This document shows, piece by piece, positions 24,079 through 36,853 of a stretch of 64,000 nt of DNA. Origin of the DNA: Anastrepha obliqua (taxonomy: Eukaryota; Arthropoda; Insecta; Diptera; Tephritidae); the NCBI RefSeq assembly GCF_027943255.1, contig NC_072896.1, positions 558,001-622,000 of the forward strand, written 5' to 3'. Both the position numbers and the translations under genes were made by a program. Numbering within the stretch: the stretch's first letter is position 1; every line of letters starts with the position of its first letter. A model generated the notes under the pieces. That model saw only the letters and a list, made by a program, of their open reading frames with translations, was not told the origin of the DNA and made no database searches.

Positions 24079-27000
24079 TCTTCTCAATGTTCTTGTTGGC
24101 TATAAACAAAACACAAACGCAATTGCATGCAACGGAAACGCCCTGTGCCAACATTACGGACAACACCAAAAGAGAATTCGCAAAGTTAAAGCAACAAACA
24201 AATGGCCCTCTGTGAACACGACCTTTAGGATATACATATCAATACGGAGTATCATAAACAAATATTGAATTGGTATCGAAGGAGCAGAAAAGATAACCCG
24301 AATAATCAAAATGTAGAACCTTATGCTATGGCAATTCGAACTGAGTATCTTAGGTGGCGCTTTTAAAAACAGTTACTTTATTTTTCGCGATTTTGACAAT
24401 TCTGGCATCAGCTCCCTTCCTAATACAAAACAAACAAAAGTAGGAGAAATTATATGTTTGTGTTTGTTTGCAGTTTTTTTGCGTTTTTATGCGGAGGCCG
24501 CCGTGGCAAGAAAGTGAGTGTATGTGCGCATATCTTGTGTTTGGTTGTTTCTATTGTTTTCGCCTACTCTTCCTCTTCAGAAACAAGTAGTTCTTCTTCC
24601 TTTTGATTGTGTATGCATAGACTCTTACGACACAGCGAATTCGGAAGGCGCAATCTATTTCTCTATCAGCTTGATGCTGTGCTTCCCACTGCACGCAGTT
24701 CATGACTTACCCTGTTTCCACGCATTTGCTTTATTTTATTATTACGAGTATTTACTGTGAATATCGGTGATGGAGAAAACAAAGATCTTACTTTATTTTA
24801 TAGCGAAGGTTGTATTAATTTATTCCTACCTATTTCCAGTAATAAGACAAAGTGCCAGCAAATGGCAGTAGACCAGCGAAAATATCTTTGTTTGCTTTTT
24901 ATTCAAATTTGTCTGGCTTTTATTCAACGCTTTATGAATGGGAGGGCGAATTACATGCCCTGGAAACAAAGCATTACGCAGAATCAAAAAGAAACACCCA
25001 TATTGTATCACCCCATAGGTATCGAATACGGATATATCTGGTATCGAAACAAAAGTATCGATTATATCAGTGTTATCGCTGCATCACTAATAGAGCTTGA
25101 TTGTTTAGAGTATGCAAGATCGTTATGAGTTATGCTGTGGGATATAGGCGAACTAGATATTAATTACTATTCATTTTAATCATCTTATGCCCACTTTGCT
25201 TTGATTGCACTTAAAACATCTTCCTTAAACTAACTTCAGCTATGCTACCCAGAGTATTTCTGCACAGGCGGCATTCCCGCTCCGCTTAGGCTCGAACACT
25301 CGAATAATACAGGTTTTGCAGTACTTACAAAATTCTGCGACCCTGCCGTAAATGCTGATAGTTTTCTTATGTTGGGCATTAATTTGCATAGACAACGTAA
25401 ATAAAAGCAATGCGCTTTGTATAAATATTTTCCTTGATAATTTCAGTATTGACGGTAATTTGCTATTAGAAATGAAAAGGAAAGTTAGAACACTGAACTT
25501 TGGGCAAAGTTACCAGACTTTCAAATCGAAGGTGAAATTACAAAAATCGTGCATGATTGCGATTCGAACAAACCCACACTTTTACGGGCAAAATAATAGA
25601 ATTTCGATATTTTGACTCCTTTTTTGTTTCTTATTAATTTTTTATAAAAATATAACTCACTCCATAACAAATATTATATGAATCAAAGTTCTAAACTTTG
25701 TACCAGATTTATAAAACTCGATAAACTTTGATAAAAATTTTAAACTTTGTAACCAGAATTTAGAAAAAACAGGGTACACAGTTTCATAGCCATTACATTT
25801 TTGTATAACAAATTCTTGAACTCACTCGAAATTCACGTGTACAGTCGAAAGCAGATTAGACAAGTAGTAGTTGAAAGGTACTTGAATATATTTACTTTTT
25901 AATGAAATTATATCTCATTTATCTGGACTGTTTTATGCAACTTTATCCGTATTTTTTATATACATTTTATTTTCTCAACAACAGTTGTGAAATTCGTTCT
26001 CGTGTCACTTGTAATTTGCCCGATATAAGCTATTTTTCTTCTGTTGATGTCTGCCATCGAAAATTCCCCTAATCCGCTTAAATTTGAGAATTTAGTCTAG
26101 TTGCTGATCTGCATTAGTTGAACTTAATTCGAGATAATTCTGAATTAAGTCGTTCATCCCTCTCAACGCCACCTGTCTGCTTAGGCCACAAAATCACCTT
26201 CGTAGGGAAATAATTCGCTTTGCCGAATACTTTAATTGTGATACCATTCGCGGCGTAATTCTTTCATTCTAATGTCGTGCTTGTTCCTAAATGCTGTATT
26301 ATAGTTCACCGACAGCAACATATTGACTGCACTGGTCTCAGAAATCGTTAATTTCTATAATAATGCGTTTACAAACACTTCTTAGATGACTTGTACTTGC
26401 CTCTCAAAATTCTGGAGCACAATTTATTAATAAAATTACCAACCTAAATAACAACGAAATTTATTTATAGTAAATACATATAACTTCATAGAAATTTTCG
26501 TATATTAAATTAAAATTAACCGAAACTTTCTCAAGCCAGAGAGCCACATGAGACATTTATATTATCAAAAGCGAGCGTTTTGCTGAGAAATAAATATATG
26601 CACTTGAGCCAAATTATCTCGTTTCTACTGTATCTTAATTCCGGATCATAAAATACTTGTTGAAAAAAAAAAAATAATAATAACATAAAACATTACTTTA
26701 ACATAAAAAATTTAACGCACTCGTTACACGGCTTTTAAAATAATATTACAACATAAGGCAGTCCGATTTGACAAATTATTTATGAGAAAAAAGGCATACC
26801 AAAACTGCTTATTTTCAATATTTTACTACGCCTTTAGTGCTACTCGTACATATTTACTCCTCAACATCGTAAGCGTCTCTTTTAATGTACACACCGCTGC
26901 AATCGCGGCCATTGCGGCAGCCGTGCGCTACTGAAACTAGTTGTTGGACTTGCATCTTTGCACTGTTAACCGCCGTAAGGCATTTCGGAAGTTGCTACAG

Positions 27001-28495
27001 GGAAATCGTTTTGAGGCAAGCATCCAACATAGTTTGGTTGTCATGCGGCAATTGTTTGGTTAGATGACAATTGGCAGTAATTAGTAAGTTACGTTTTTGG
27101 TTAGTCATAAAGAATATTGCCCAAATTTGTAAGGATCACAAGCACATACAAATCAAAAAAGGAAAAAAAAAAAAAAATAAATTAAACGGAAAATCATAGG
27201 TTAAAGGTTTAGAAAATCAGGAAGTTAGTAGCAACTTGTTCTGACACCATGATTTTTTGGACGTGCGGGTGTGTGTGTGCGCATTAGTTCAAATAATTGT
27301 GCAAAAGTATGTATATAAATAAGTAAAGGCTAAGTGACAGGGCCGGGAAGTGTTAGTTTATACAAGCAGCCTTAAGAAAACAAGTCACACATTTCCAACA
27401 GAACAGTTAACTCAAGATAGTCACAATGCCAAGTAAATAAATAAAAACCCGTAAGTCTGTCGAAAGTACAAAATTTAACTTAGTTTATTGTAATAAAAGC
27501 CGCTTATAGCGTTCCTGTTTTAATAATCTTAATTCAGATTGATTAGAAGAGAAAGACCAGTGCACTTCATTTTTTCTTATTGGAGTTTCCATTTAAACCA
27601 AAAAAATTTGGTGAATGCATTTTTTGCATTTATATGACCAGAGTTTCTTTAAACGAACATTATTTCCCAACCCTGTTCATTACACAATTTATTTCTTACT
27701 ATTTTTGTAGTTTTTTTTTTGTCCTTTTATTTATTTATATATATAAAAACAAATATATAAATGATTTGAAAAATGCGCCATGCGATATAATTTTTTTCCA
27801 TTTATGTATGCGCACATTTACACATTTGTTACATTTTCCACCTCACTGTGCTCTCCATTACACTTTTTAATTGTTATTATTTTCTCATTTCTTTATATTG
27901 TTAAACCTTATCATTTAATATATATAATTATATAAATGTTAAACACGTGCATTTCATTTCCTCCTCCGATTTCGTCTACTACTCATTAGTGTAAGTTTAT
28001 ATATTTTCAATGCACTTTCGTCGCTCTCACTTTCATCAGTCATCAGTCAGTAGTCAGTACTCCTGTTGTTACTTTTGTATGTATGATCTATTTTGACTGC
28101 TTTATGCCTGTGCTGACCCCGATACCAATATCGTTTGCTGCTTACTTGGTTTTATTGCAATAAGTGTTTGCATAATTTTTTTAGGTGGCGCATAAATCAT
28201 ATAACTTAATTCCCTTTTGTCTCTTATTTTGAAAATATTGCTGTTTGCCTTGGTCGTGGTTATTGGAAATTGGTATAGTAGGGATTGTTCGGAAATGCAT
28301 AAACGCAGAGCATCAGCCCCAATATTTTCAAACCATAGCAGCAGATAGCCTCCGCAATGCGCAACCACGATGGCATGCATCTTAAATACAACTTAGTTGC
28401 GCAAAGTGGATTTTTTGTCTGCTATGGTTAAGAAATGAAGGGATTTAGCGCCCTGCATTAATGCACTTGATACGTCACCCATGTTGTCGTTTTGG
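24079..28495. other. Gene-free stretch, 3' side of Ndf
   Basis: No exon could be supported. About 25620-25850 resembles 14870-15070 (old repeat). Frames near 24757-25128 (+) and 28102-28380 (-) are open but without recognisable domains. The region up to 28495 is downstream of the Ndf polyadenylation signal. Confidence 0.5.
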
Positions 28496-28501
28496 TTTAT
28501 T
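28496..28501 (-). terminator. Ndf polyadenylation signal
   Basis: AATAAA on the minus strand, about 75 bp beyond the Ndf stop codon, implying a short 3' UTR. Confidence 0.6.
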
Positions 28502-28575
28502 GAATGTGTGTGGGTGTCAAACTCTTATTGCGAATTTTAGATAATCATTTAAAATGTTGCTGTATTAACTAAATG

Positions 28576-31500
28576 TTAAAATCTGGATCTTACAAATACG
28601 GCACTTGAATCGTGTTCGCTGTAACCAAGCCGTTTTGTGTGCTTAAAGACCTCATTTGTGATTGCGGTCACAGGCATCGATTGGTCCAAATTTTCCGCCA
28701 TGCTTAGCACAAGGCGCAGATCCTTTTGCATATGACTCAGCGGCTGTTGGGGGTTGAAGTCTCCCTTCGCCATTTCTGCAGATGTGTAGAAAAGAAATTT
28801 ATATTAAATTCGTATACAAAGTAGAGTAATATCCATTTTCAAAGCATGTTTTTACTTACCTTTGCCTTTAGCTAATAGTAATTGAGATTTCATTGATGTC
28901 AATTCAAATATGTCAATAATGTCTTTTAATGAAATTGAAAAACGGTCGGCTAGAAGAAACAAAATATTGTGGATATTAATATATTATATGTATTTAGTCG
29001 GGTTAACAACTGTAAAGCAAAAGTAAAACTCACCCAATGCTAAGGCCTCAGCTAGTCCAACCAAACTCACTCCCACTATCGTTTGCAGTATTAAATTTAC
29101 TTTGCAAGCATTCCCAACTTCTGCTAAAATTGGGTGAAGGCATTTTAGGAAGCATATAGACAAAGATAAAGTTGCACATTAAAATAAAAACAAGTGCGGA
29201 ATTATTACGCTACAATATTGCATAGTAGATAATGATCATAATTCAAATGCCAGAATGAATGGGTTAATTGTAAGCATTGAAAACAAGTGTATGAAACTTA
29301 CCGCCCAAAAAGAATGTGTTTTTAGCAATGGTTTTGAAGCAGGAATGACAATCTTCAAACACTGAACGGTCACCACCGGCAAGTATGATAAGCATACCAT
29401 CTTCCGCCTCCTGTCGGGTGCCGTGGATCTGCAAGGGAACACGAAAAATGTTTGCTATACTTCCTTGACACAGTATACAAAATTACGTCTTACTTGCACT
29501 TCCAAATAGCGCCCGCCTGCAGATTGTATGCCCTCAGCTATATCCTGCGAGGTTTCGGGATCTATTGTGGACATTTCGACGTATGCCTTGCCATTCATGT
29601 CCTTCACGCCCAATACGCCACAGTTGCCAAATACAAGCTGTAATAAGAGCAAATTTTCCGATTAGAATTTTAAAATACTTACCAAAACTTTTTACTTTAA
29701 AAAACAACTTACATCCTTTGATGCTTTAGGATCCGAGACACAACAGAAGATCACGTCTGAGACTTCAACAACGTCCATGGGTGTACCTTTGACATCGGCT
29801 CCAGCTTCGGCAAATGGAGTACACTGAAACAATCAAATTAAGCTCCTTATTAAAAAGAATTTGGCATACATTGGCAACATAAATTTCATTTAATACAGAT
29901 ATAATTTTTAGTTTTCAGATCGTGATTTTCCTACTAATATACTTTCCAGAAAAAATCGTTACACGAAGCTTCCTCTTAATGTAAGGAACTCTTTTTGTAC
30001 AAACTTCGTAATTTGCAAAGAGTTTTATTGGAAATATCTGTCGTTCCAGCTTACAAAACAAATATACTGAGTTCTATGTAAGGAAAACAAAATCAATAAT
30101 CGCATAAGAAACATCGCTTCCTGAATGAAAAGATTGTCAGCTTATCAAAATCTGTAAGAATTAATTACGCCTTCAAGTTCCACAATTTTTTTCCTCTAAA
30201 TATCTACTGAGCATTACGCACTTTTCACAAAAGGCTTATGGCCCTAATATTAGACGGCGTGAAGCTGAAATGCGAGTGTCTATTTCTCTAATTGGGGATG
30301 CAGCGGTCATGATCATCGTTAGGTAACGGTAATTGGTACAAACGAATGTTTTGTATTTGAGAAACAGAAGAAGAGCCACACTTACCTTCGACATTGTGCG
30401 ATTCCATACGACCACTTTATGACCGGTACATAGCAGATCTTTGACGATGGTCGAGCCCATAATACCCAGACCGAGGAAGCCGAATGTCAGTTGAGATGGT
30501 GTTATGTCGCGTTCGGCTAGCGTTTGAGAGCGCGCATTCATATCGATTGCTTGCGCTTCGGGACGCGAAACCACCGGCCGATCGAGCAGAGCAATCGAGT
30601 TGATATTTCGTCGCGATGTGCTACCAATGTGCGCTAAAGCATCGGTATTTATTTTGCGACGCGACGGTGGAGTTGTCGTCGACTTTCGGTTTATGTAATC
30701 ATTTAGATCCTCTAATGCACCGACAGAAGAATTGCGTTTACGTTTGGCGCTACTATTTGCCGTCTGTGAGGAGCGGCGACGCTTTGTGGATGACTTTGTG
30801 GCTACCCCACCAGCCGATGATTTTGCTTTGACTGCAACCACAGCGCTTGATTTGGCTTTTGGTGTGCGCTTGACAGGTGTCTTATATGGTGGTGGTACTT
30901 CCTCTAAATCGACCGCAACATCACCGGTTATGGTTTCTACACCGTTGTCCGCATCATCGGCGCCGCGCATGTCGTTTGTTGTGTCATCATCAGTTAGACC
31001 GTCCCGTATCTTATCGAAGTCCGCTTCGGTGGAATGATTACTGATCGTGTTTTTGCTAACCTCCGCATCGACTTCTGTGGGATCTTCAATGTAGGCATTT
31101 ATATCAGCCATCGCATGACGGAACGAGTTCGGTTTATTAACCTTTGCCAATTCGGGTTTCCATGGACCTTCGAACGGTTTGATATTGTTGGTTTCGATCC
31201 AAGCGCTGGGGGAGTAGTCACAAAATGTTCATTAACATTAAATAAAATATAATCAAATTAGAAGTTAAGATATTTTAATTTAAAAAAATTGTTTTATTAT
31301 AATAAACCAATACTAATATCTTATAAATAAAAATCTTTTCACTTTCTAAGTGCGGAGTCACACTGTGCGTTTTCACCGGAGCGGTTGAAACGCATGCGTT
31401 TTCACCGCACCGGATCGACATGTCACACTGTACGGTCACTCAGCGACAATCTGCTGCATTCTGTAAGCACAACAAGATGTCCCGGCTTTTCTTGAATGCA

Positions 31501-33689
31501 AGTTATAAATTTATCCGTATCGAACATGATTGCAAAACGCTGCGTTTGAACTGCACAGTGTGACGGTATTCGTAAGAATACTTGTGTCGTCGATGTCTTC
31601 CGGTCTTGCGGTCAAGCCGCATCGCCGCAGCAAGTTGCGGCAACCGTCCGGTAGGTGCGGCGACAACGCATAGTGTGACAACTGTCATACAAACGCGTTC
31701 GTCATTGCCATCCTTTCGCGCCGGAGCGTTTTCAACGCTCCGGTGAAAACGCACAGTGTGACTCCGCACTAATGGAAATAAAATACAGTGGAATCTTTCT
31801 AGTTCGTAAGTTTGACATCGAGCAAATATTAATAGTGAATGACAAAAACGAAATCCCACCAACTCGTATACAAAAACAAATATGTATATACTTGGTCACT
31901 TCAATAAAGATTTTTTTCATTTAATTTTAGTATCCGGCACAATCGTTTTCTTAATTATTAATGTGAACCAATAAATTCGTTTGTTCGGTGAATTTTTCAC
32001 GCATGAAATGTAGAATTTTTTTCTATGAAAATTCGATTGGGAGTTGTTGGGATTATACTGCATTTTACTTGGGTTAGTTTTTTAAATCAAACTTACCGAT
32101 CTTAGGCGTATTTTGCCACTACAAACTATTTTAATCGATGGTAAAAATACTCACAAGTTTCGTGTTCCAAAGAAAAATACACTTTTTGTATTAGCTTTGC
32201 GCGGCTGATTTAGAAGATCAATGGACGGTTCAACAATCTACAGGAAGGAATTCGAATTGTATATATATTACAATATAATAAATACATTTTTCATTTTTGG
32301 TTAATTTTAATTTTTTTATGTAACAGTTCATAAGAACGACAGTGCGAAAAGATGAATAAGTCGAGAAGACACATTTCTATAGTCATTATTAATTGACATT
32401 CAATATAATGTCTTGAAGTAAATAACGGCTTACATAGAAGTCACGCATTAAAGTATTCCTAATGAAACAGGAAAAACGTTTATTCCTGCAAAAGTAGGTA
32501 TTTTTAGGCAGTTCCATAACACCTTTATTTCTGCATATTACTGCACTCCTAATAAATGTTGCAATTCCGTAACCTTGTTTGCCATGCATTCTTTTGATGA
32601 ATATACTTTGCTGCTTTAATATGCTGATTACTTTCACGTTAAATCCTGTCTGGGCCTGGGACCGAAAGTTCTGCCAGTAAGGTTTATTGATAAGATTGCA
32701 GGCGTTGCTGACAACGCTCTAGAGCCCTAGCAGCAATTGCAGCAGAAACTTAAAACACCAAGCATGAGACATATGGTATATATGACGAAGCAACACAAGC
32801 AAACAACAGCTTTGGCAGCTACGAAACAATCGGCCAGCCACTTAGTGCGGTAAGGCAAAAGTACAGTCAAAATAAAACTCAATATGATTGCACTGTGCTG
32901 GGGTGGTGCTATGATTCTGATCCAAAGGTAGGTTCAGAAAATTGTACTTACCATTGCTGGCCACGGAGTGAAGCCTTTCATTTTTGCCCTGAAATCGAAA
33001 AAAAACACGATAAATATGTTAAATCAATAAATAAAACTGTTAGGAAAATTTAATAATTATTAAGCACCGATATCCAAGTCACCGATTTCCACTACTTGTA
33101 TCTTGCCGACATAGGAAAAAAATGCGCGGGAAAATTTTATGTACTATATATATCACACTTGCCTTCGCCTCTTAGTGGAAGGTAGTGGCGGAACGGTGAC
33201 AAGCGAAGTATAATAAAGCTATCTATGCCCCTCGAGTAGCACCAGACCGGAAGGATGTGACAACGTAAGCAAACCTAAGCATTGGATGCTTGGAAAAGCC
33301 ATTCCTGATGGCCTGCATGCTTCCTAAAAGCCTTGTAGTAATCTACTAGCAGGTATATTTTTAATAACTTCGCTCAAGTACTTAGGATTGACAAGAGTAG
33401 GCCGATGTTTTGAATTTTCTCATATGCGATGCCATCCACGGGAATTTGTTCTCAATTATTTCCGAGTTTTCAATTAGTTTTCTAGGTTATGTGCGCTATT
33501 TCTTACTTCTCCCTATTCATTCTCCAATAATACTCGGCTGCCAATTGGAATTTGTCTAATTTGCTTTAAAATTTTCTTTCTCCCCCAACAATTTTAATTT
33601 TACACTTACCAAATCAAGTCCTTCGGCTTGTAATTGAAAAATTCTGTTGAATCATTGCTAGGCAATGATAATTTTTTGGCTTTCGACAT
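28576..33689 (-). CDS. Ndf: Ndf/GLYR1 (N-PAC) nucleosome-destabilizing factor, 10 exons, complete
   Basis: Exons in coding order: 33689-33610, 32988-32952, 32237-32155, 31205-30386, 29823-29713, 29637-29494, 29428-29302, 29120-29034, 28949-28860 and 28775-28576. Every junction has GT/AG and the phases join to 593 codons (592 aa). An N-terminal PWWP domain covers about residues 18-90, with motif TPWP at 34-37 and FFFGTRNFAWIE later. An acidic, then basic, linker follows with nuclear-localisation-like clusters (KRRR about 208, KRKR about 221). The C-terminal half is a 6-phosphogluconate/3-hydroxyisobutyrate dehydrogenase fold starting GFLGLGIMG at 309-317. The metazoan family binds nucleosomes and assists RNA polymerase II passage through chromatin. 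In the catalytic helix, [13 protein letters not shown], the family's catalytic Lys position aligns with Asn (about 476) and the Asn four residues on is Gln. This fits the known loss of enzyme activity in animal members. Start chosen because the preceding DNA is non-coding and the N-terminus is family-like. Confidence 0.95.
31347..31772. mobile_element. MITE in Ndf intron 3 (420 bp)
   Basis: TAA flanks both ends (31347-31349, 31770-31772). The inverted ends are at least 34 bp and nearly perfect, beginning GTGCGGAGTCACACTGTGCG and continuing TTTTCACCGGAGCG. The word CACACTGTGCG or its complement recurs inside (about 31425, 31555, 31670). A TAA duplication is typical of PIF/Harbinger insertion, but no transposase is present, so that assignment is inference. 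It lies between exons 3 and 4 and leaves the splice sites intact. Confidence 0.85.
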
Positions 33690-34344
33690 TTCAACAATGT
33701 TATCGATTCTGAATTGGAAACTTATTTTGCCGCCGTTTGAGAGTTATTTTTTACTACACCGAAAAATAGTAATCTACACGTAATACTCCACAATATATTA
33801 ATTTTTTGCACGATTGACGTGCTGGAATACACACAAAATATGGTTAACGCGTTATCACAATTAGAATCCACCAAGCGATCTCTATTTAGACTAAAATTGC
33901 AAGGTTAAAATGTGAAGAAAACTATGAGAAAAAATTAACGCAACCACGACGATGCGTTTCACTATGGTCGGCCGTTGAATTTCGTTACTTCTTTCCTTCT
34001 TTTTCGCCGTCAAATTTGTGAAAACAAAAATGGCGTCGAAAACAACAATTCAGCCAAATGCTGAATTGCTGACAGTGCGCGATTATGGCGACATCTAGAA
34101 GAAGGCATAATGAAAGTGGTGATTGACTGGACTAAAGTTCCTACAGAGGGCGACATGTTTTCAACAATTCCCGGTAGTATTCATATAAGGACAGAATTTT
34201 TCGTCTTATTTAAATTTATTGGAACTTCTGTAAAAATACAAATAAATGCATAAATAAAGCTGTATTTCACGCACATATGCGTCTGAGCTTCAAATTTGTA
34301 TCAAGCAATAAGCGCTCAGATTTATATGCGTTTATGAAATAGTT
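33690..34344. other. Ndf upstream region
   Basis: This should hold the Ndf 5' UTR and promoter. The words TATCGATT (33701-33708) and a GC-richer, CpG-containing patch (33945-34045) are present. No TATA box at a convincing distance was seen and the transcription start cannot be placed. A 22-codon frame (34030-34098, +) is too short to call. Confidence 0.4.
33701..33708 (-). promoter_or_regulatory. DRE-like site
   Basis: On the minus strand this reads AATCGATA, fitting WATCGATW, the core of the DREF-binding element common in fly housekeeping promoters. It is only about 12 bp upstream of the Ndf ATG, so it lies in the 5' UTR unless transcription starts very close. Tentative. Confidence 0.3.
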
Positions 34345-35220
34345 ACGGATGACATCGGTGCTTCCAAGTTTGTTATTAGTTTTCGGCTTTTTGCAACCTG
34401 CTTTGTCGGCCATCAACAAGTCGAAATATTCGAAAGCCATTGGCCCTGACGGCTTAAACGCGCTGATGCTGAAGCATCTGGGACCCCTGGGAGTAGGATT
34501 TCTCACAAGGGTTTTCAATCTGTCCATGGCCACTCTCATCATCCCTGACAAGTGGAAAGCAGGGAGAGTGGTCCCATTACTGAAACCTGGGAAACCCGCC
34601 AACCAAGGGGAGTCTTATCGGCCAATAACTCTCCTTTCCCCAGTAGTGAAGACACTTGAAGCCCTCCTACTCCCACTCTACACGAAACACCTGGCCCCAG
34701 CCCCACATCAGCACGGCTTCCGTCGAGTGCACAGCACCACCACTGCACTCACCGCCATAAACGCCCAGATAAATCGCGGGCTTAACCAAAACCGCCCCTG
34801 CGAGAGGACTGTCCTAGTAGCGTTGGACTTGAAAAAGGCTTTCGATACAGTCAGCCATTCCACGCTACTAGATGACATTTATCAGTCGACACTCCCGCCA
34901 GGGCTGAAGAGGTGGTCCGCGAACTATCTGAGCGGTCGGCACTCGTCAGTGATATTTCGAGATCAAACGTCAAAGCAGAGAAAGATTAAGCAAGGTGTAC
35001 CGCAGGGTGGTGTCCTTTCTCCCTTGCTGTTCAATTTCTACATCTCGAAGCTCCCCCAACCACCAGCCGGAGTTTCCCTGATCTCATACGCTGACGACTG
35101 CACGATCATGGCGTCGGGCAATGACATCGATGGCCTGTGTTCCAAAGTGAACAACTACCTCACCGACCTTTCTCGCTTTTTCACTGCGAGGAATCTCCAA
35201 CTCTCCCCCACCAAATATTA
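34345..35220 (+). pseudogene. Jockey-like LINE reverse-transcriptase fragment
   Basis: One open plus-strand frame of about 290 codons carries the reverse-transcriptase blocks in order. These are KAIGPDGL, YRPITLLS, HGFRRVHSTT, LDLKKAFDTVSH (first catalytic Asp), QGVPQGGVLSPLLFNF and ISYADDCTIM (the YADD catalytic pair). It starts within the fingers region and stops abruptly after LSPTKY. The thumb, C-terminal zinc-like block and 3' tail are missing. The endonuclease is also absent. It belongs to the same family as 21337-22408, which starts near where this one ends. There are no stops within the frame, so it is relatively young or was recently trimmed. Antisense to both host genes. Confidence 0.85.
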
Positions 35221-36691
35221 AACGCAATCTCCACAAAATAGAGAGTATATACGTTGATATTATACAGCACACTTTTGGAATTCTGAAGACAATTAAGATA
35301 TACATATATGTATGTGTATGTGTATTTACCAATACATTAGTTTGTTCTTATTTTATTTCTTACCGCTTGAATTTTTCAGTTCGAAATTTACTTCAGTGAA
35401 CATTGATTTGATATTAGGCCTCTTCTATTCGCCAGTTCCGCGCTCGCTATCTCTACACTCGATTAACTTGACGAAAAATTTGCATGCGAAACCAACAACA
35501 AAGTTATCGAGTAAGATTCGTTGCTAGCGAGTATGGCTATAGCTCATTAGGCTGCACTGCATTACCAGCACATGTAATTTCAGCAGCGTTGCCGACATGT
35601 GTTCATTTGCTTCCTCTATTCGCCACTTGCTAAGTCTTGGCGAAAAAAGAGGCCTATTATATTTGTTGAGCAATGATACCAAATATTTTTATGGATTATA
35701 GACGCGGTATTTGTTTTTTTTGCTGTAAGCGCAGATACATACATACATATTCGGGTAAAACAAACCGACTTTGGTTAACTATTTCACTAATAAAAATGTA
35801 AAGGGCAAATGCGCGATGAAAATAAACCTTGGCAAATAATGTCTAGTATTGCCACTTACTGCACCCCTCTTTAGTCCATCTATAAAGTGGCCACACATTT
35901 TATAATTTGCTAGTTCATGGAATTTAAGACGGAAAAAATGATCACTATATATTAAAATATTATATTATATGAGAAAAAAAGCATATCTTACCGAATAAAA
36001 AAACTCGTATTTATATATAAAAAAACCCTCAGATAAATAACAAATAGAAATACAGACGCTACAAAAAAAAGCGTATGTTGGTACCCACTATGTATGTATG
36101 TATATATTGACTAATTTTGATAAATTTTGGCACTTGAACTGTAAACTAGATATTACAAAAAGAACAATCATCTGTAAATATCTCTCTCTAAAACCTTTTT
36201 TTTTTGCATGCCATTGCATAAATCTACAAATATTATTATACTTATGTTATTACTAAAAAAACCCTAATTTCCTCAAAATGTAATTACTGTAGAAACTCGA
36301 ATTTTGTACACCTCGCGACGCAATTTTTTGTCACTGCGTACTCAGTACCCGTGACATTAGGACATTTTTACCTCGATACTTGCAACCTTTTTTTGTTCTA
36401 TTTTTCTCTTTGCTCTTTTTACGTTGTATTTTTGAGAATAAAGCTCGGGGGTTACCGTCGATGTCGTTCTGGCAATGACATTTTTTGAATAGAATCAACT
36501 GAATAAATTTAGGGGAAGTACCGTCTAATTCAAATGCTGGTGAAATGACGGTTTTGCGTTAAGTTTTGCATGATGTGGTCTCATAATGGCAAAGAGAAAA
36601 TTTACGCAATATGGTTTCGTTAACCATTTAACCATTTAATCATTTAAGATGTAAGCAAGTCAGCGATCATTTAGCACCTCTTTTTCATGTA
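35221..36691. other. Intergenic DNA between LINE fragment and CRAL-TRIO gene
   Basis: Apart from the MITE at 35414-35657, nothing could be supported. Contains short tetranucleotide runs (CATA, TATG) and T-rich tracts. Confidence 0.5.
35414..35657. mobile_element. MITE with GGCCTCTT ends
   Basis: Inverted ends: the left reads TAGGCCTCTTCTATTCGCCA. The right, reverse-complemented, reads TAGGCCTCTTTTTTCGCCA. A second copy of CCTCTATTCGCCA lies just inside the right end. The core is 35417-35654. Flanking TTA/TAT could be a degraded three-base duplication. No frame. Confidence 0.65.
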
Positions 36692-36701
36692 TTTATTTAT
36701 T
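36692..36701 (-). terminator. CRAL-TRIO gene polyadenylation signals
   Basis: Two overlapping AATAAA hexamers on the minus strand, about 155 bp beyond the stop codon. Confidence 0.5.
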
Positions 36702-36853
36702 TTTATTACCATTTTCATTCATTTCCAGATATTTTTACATACACACATACATATGTACATATAAATGCACATTTTAATTTTCATTGAAATAGTAATTCGT
36801 TATACAAATTTGCTAAATTTAATGGAATCTCGCTAACTAAAAACTAATTAAAA

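Noticed and set aside
30236..30385. Continuation of the large Ndf exon beyond 30386
   Set aside because: The frame stays open a little, but a strong GTAAGT donor at 30385 joins in phase to the exon at 29823, and the extension does not match the family.
30732..31252. Plus-strand frames opposite Ndf exon 4
   Set aside because: Shadows of the minus-strand coding exon.
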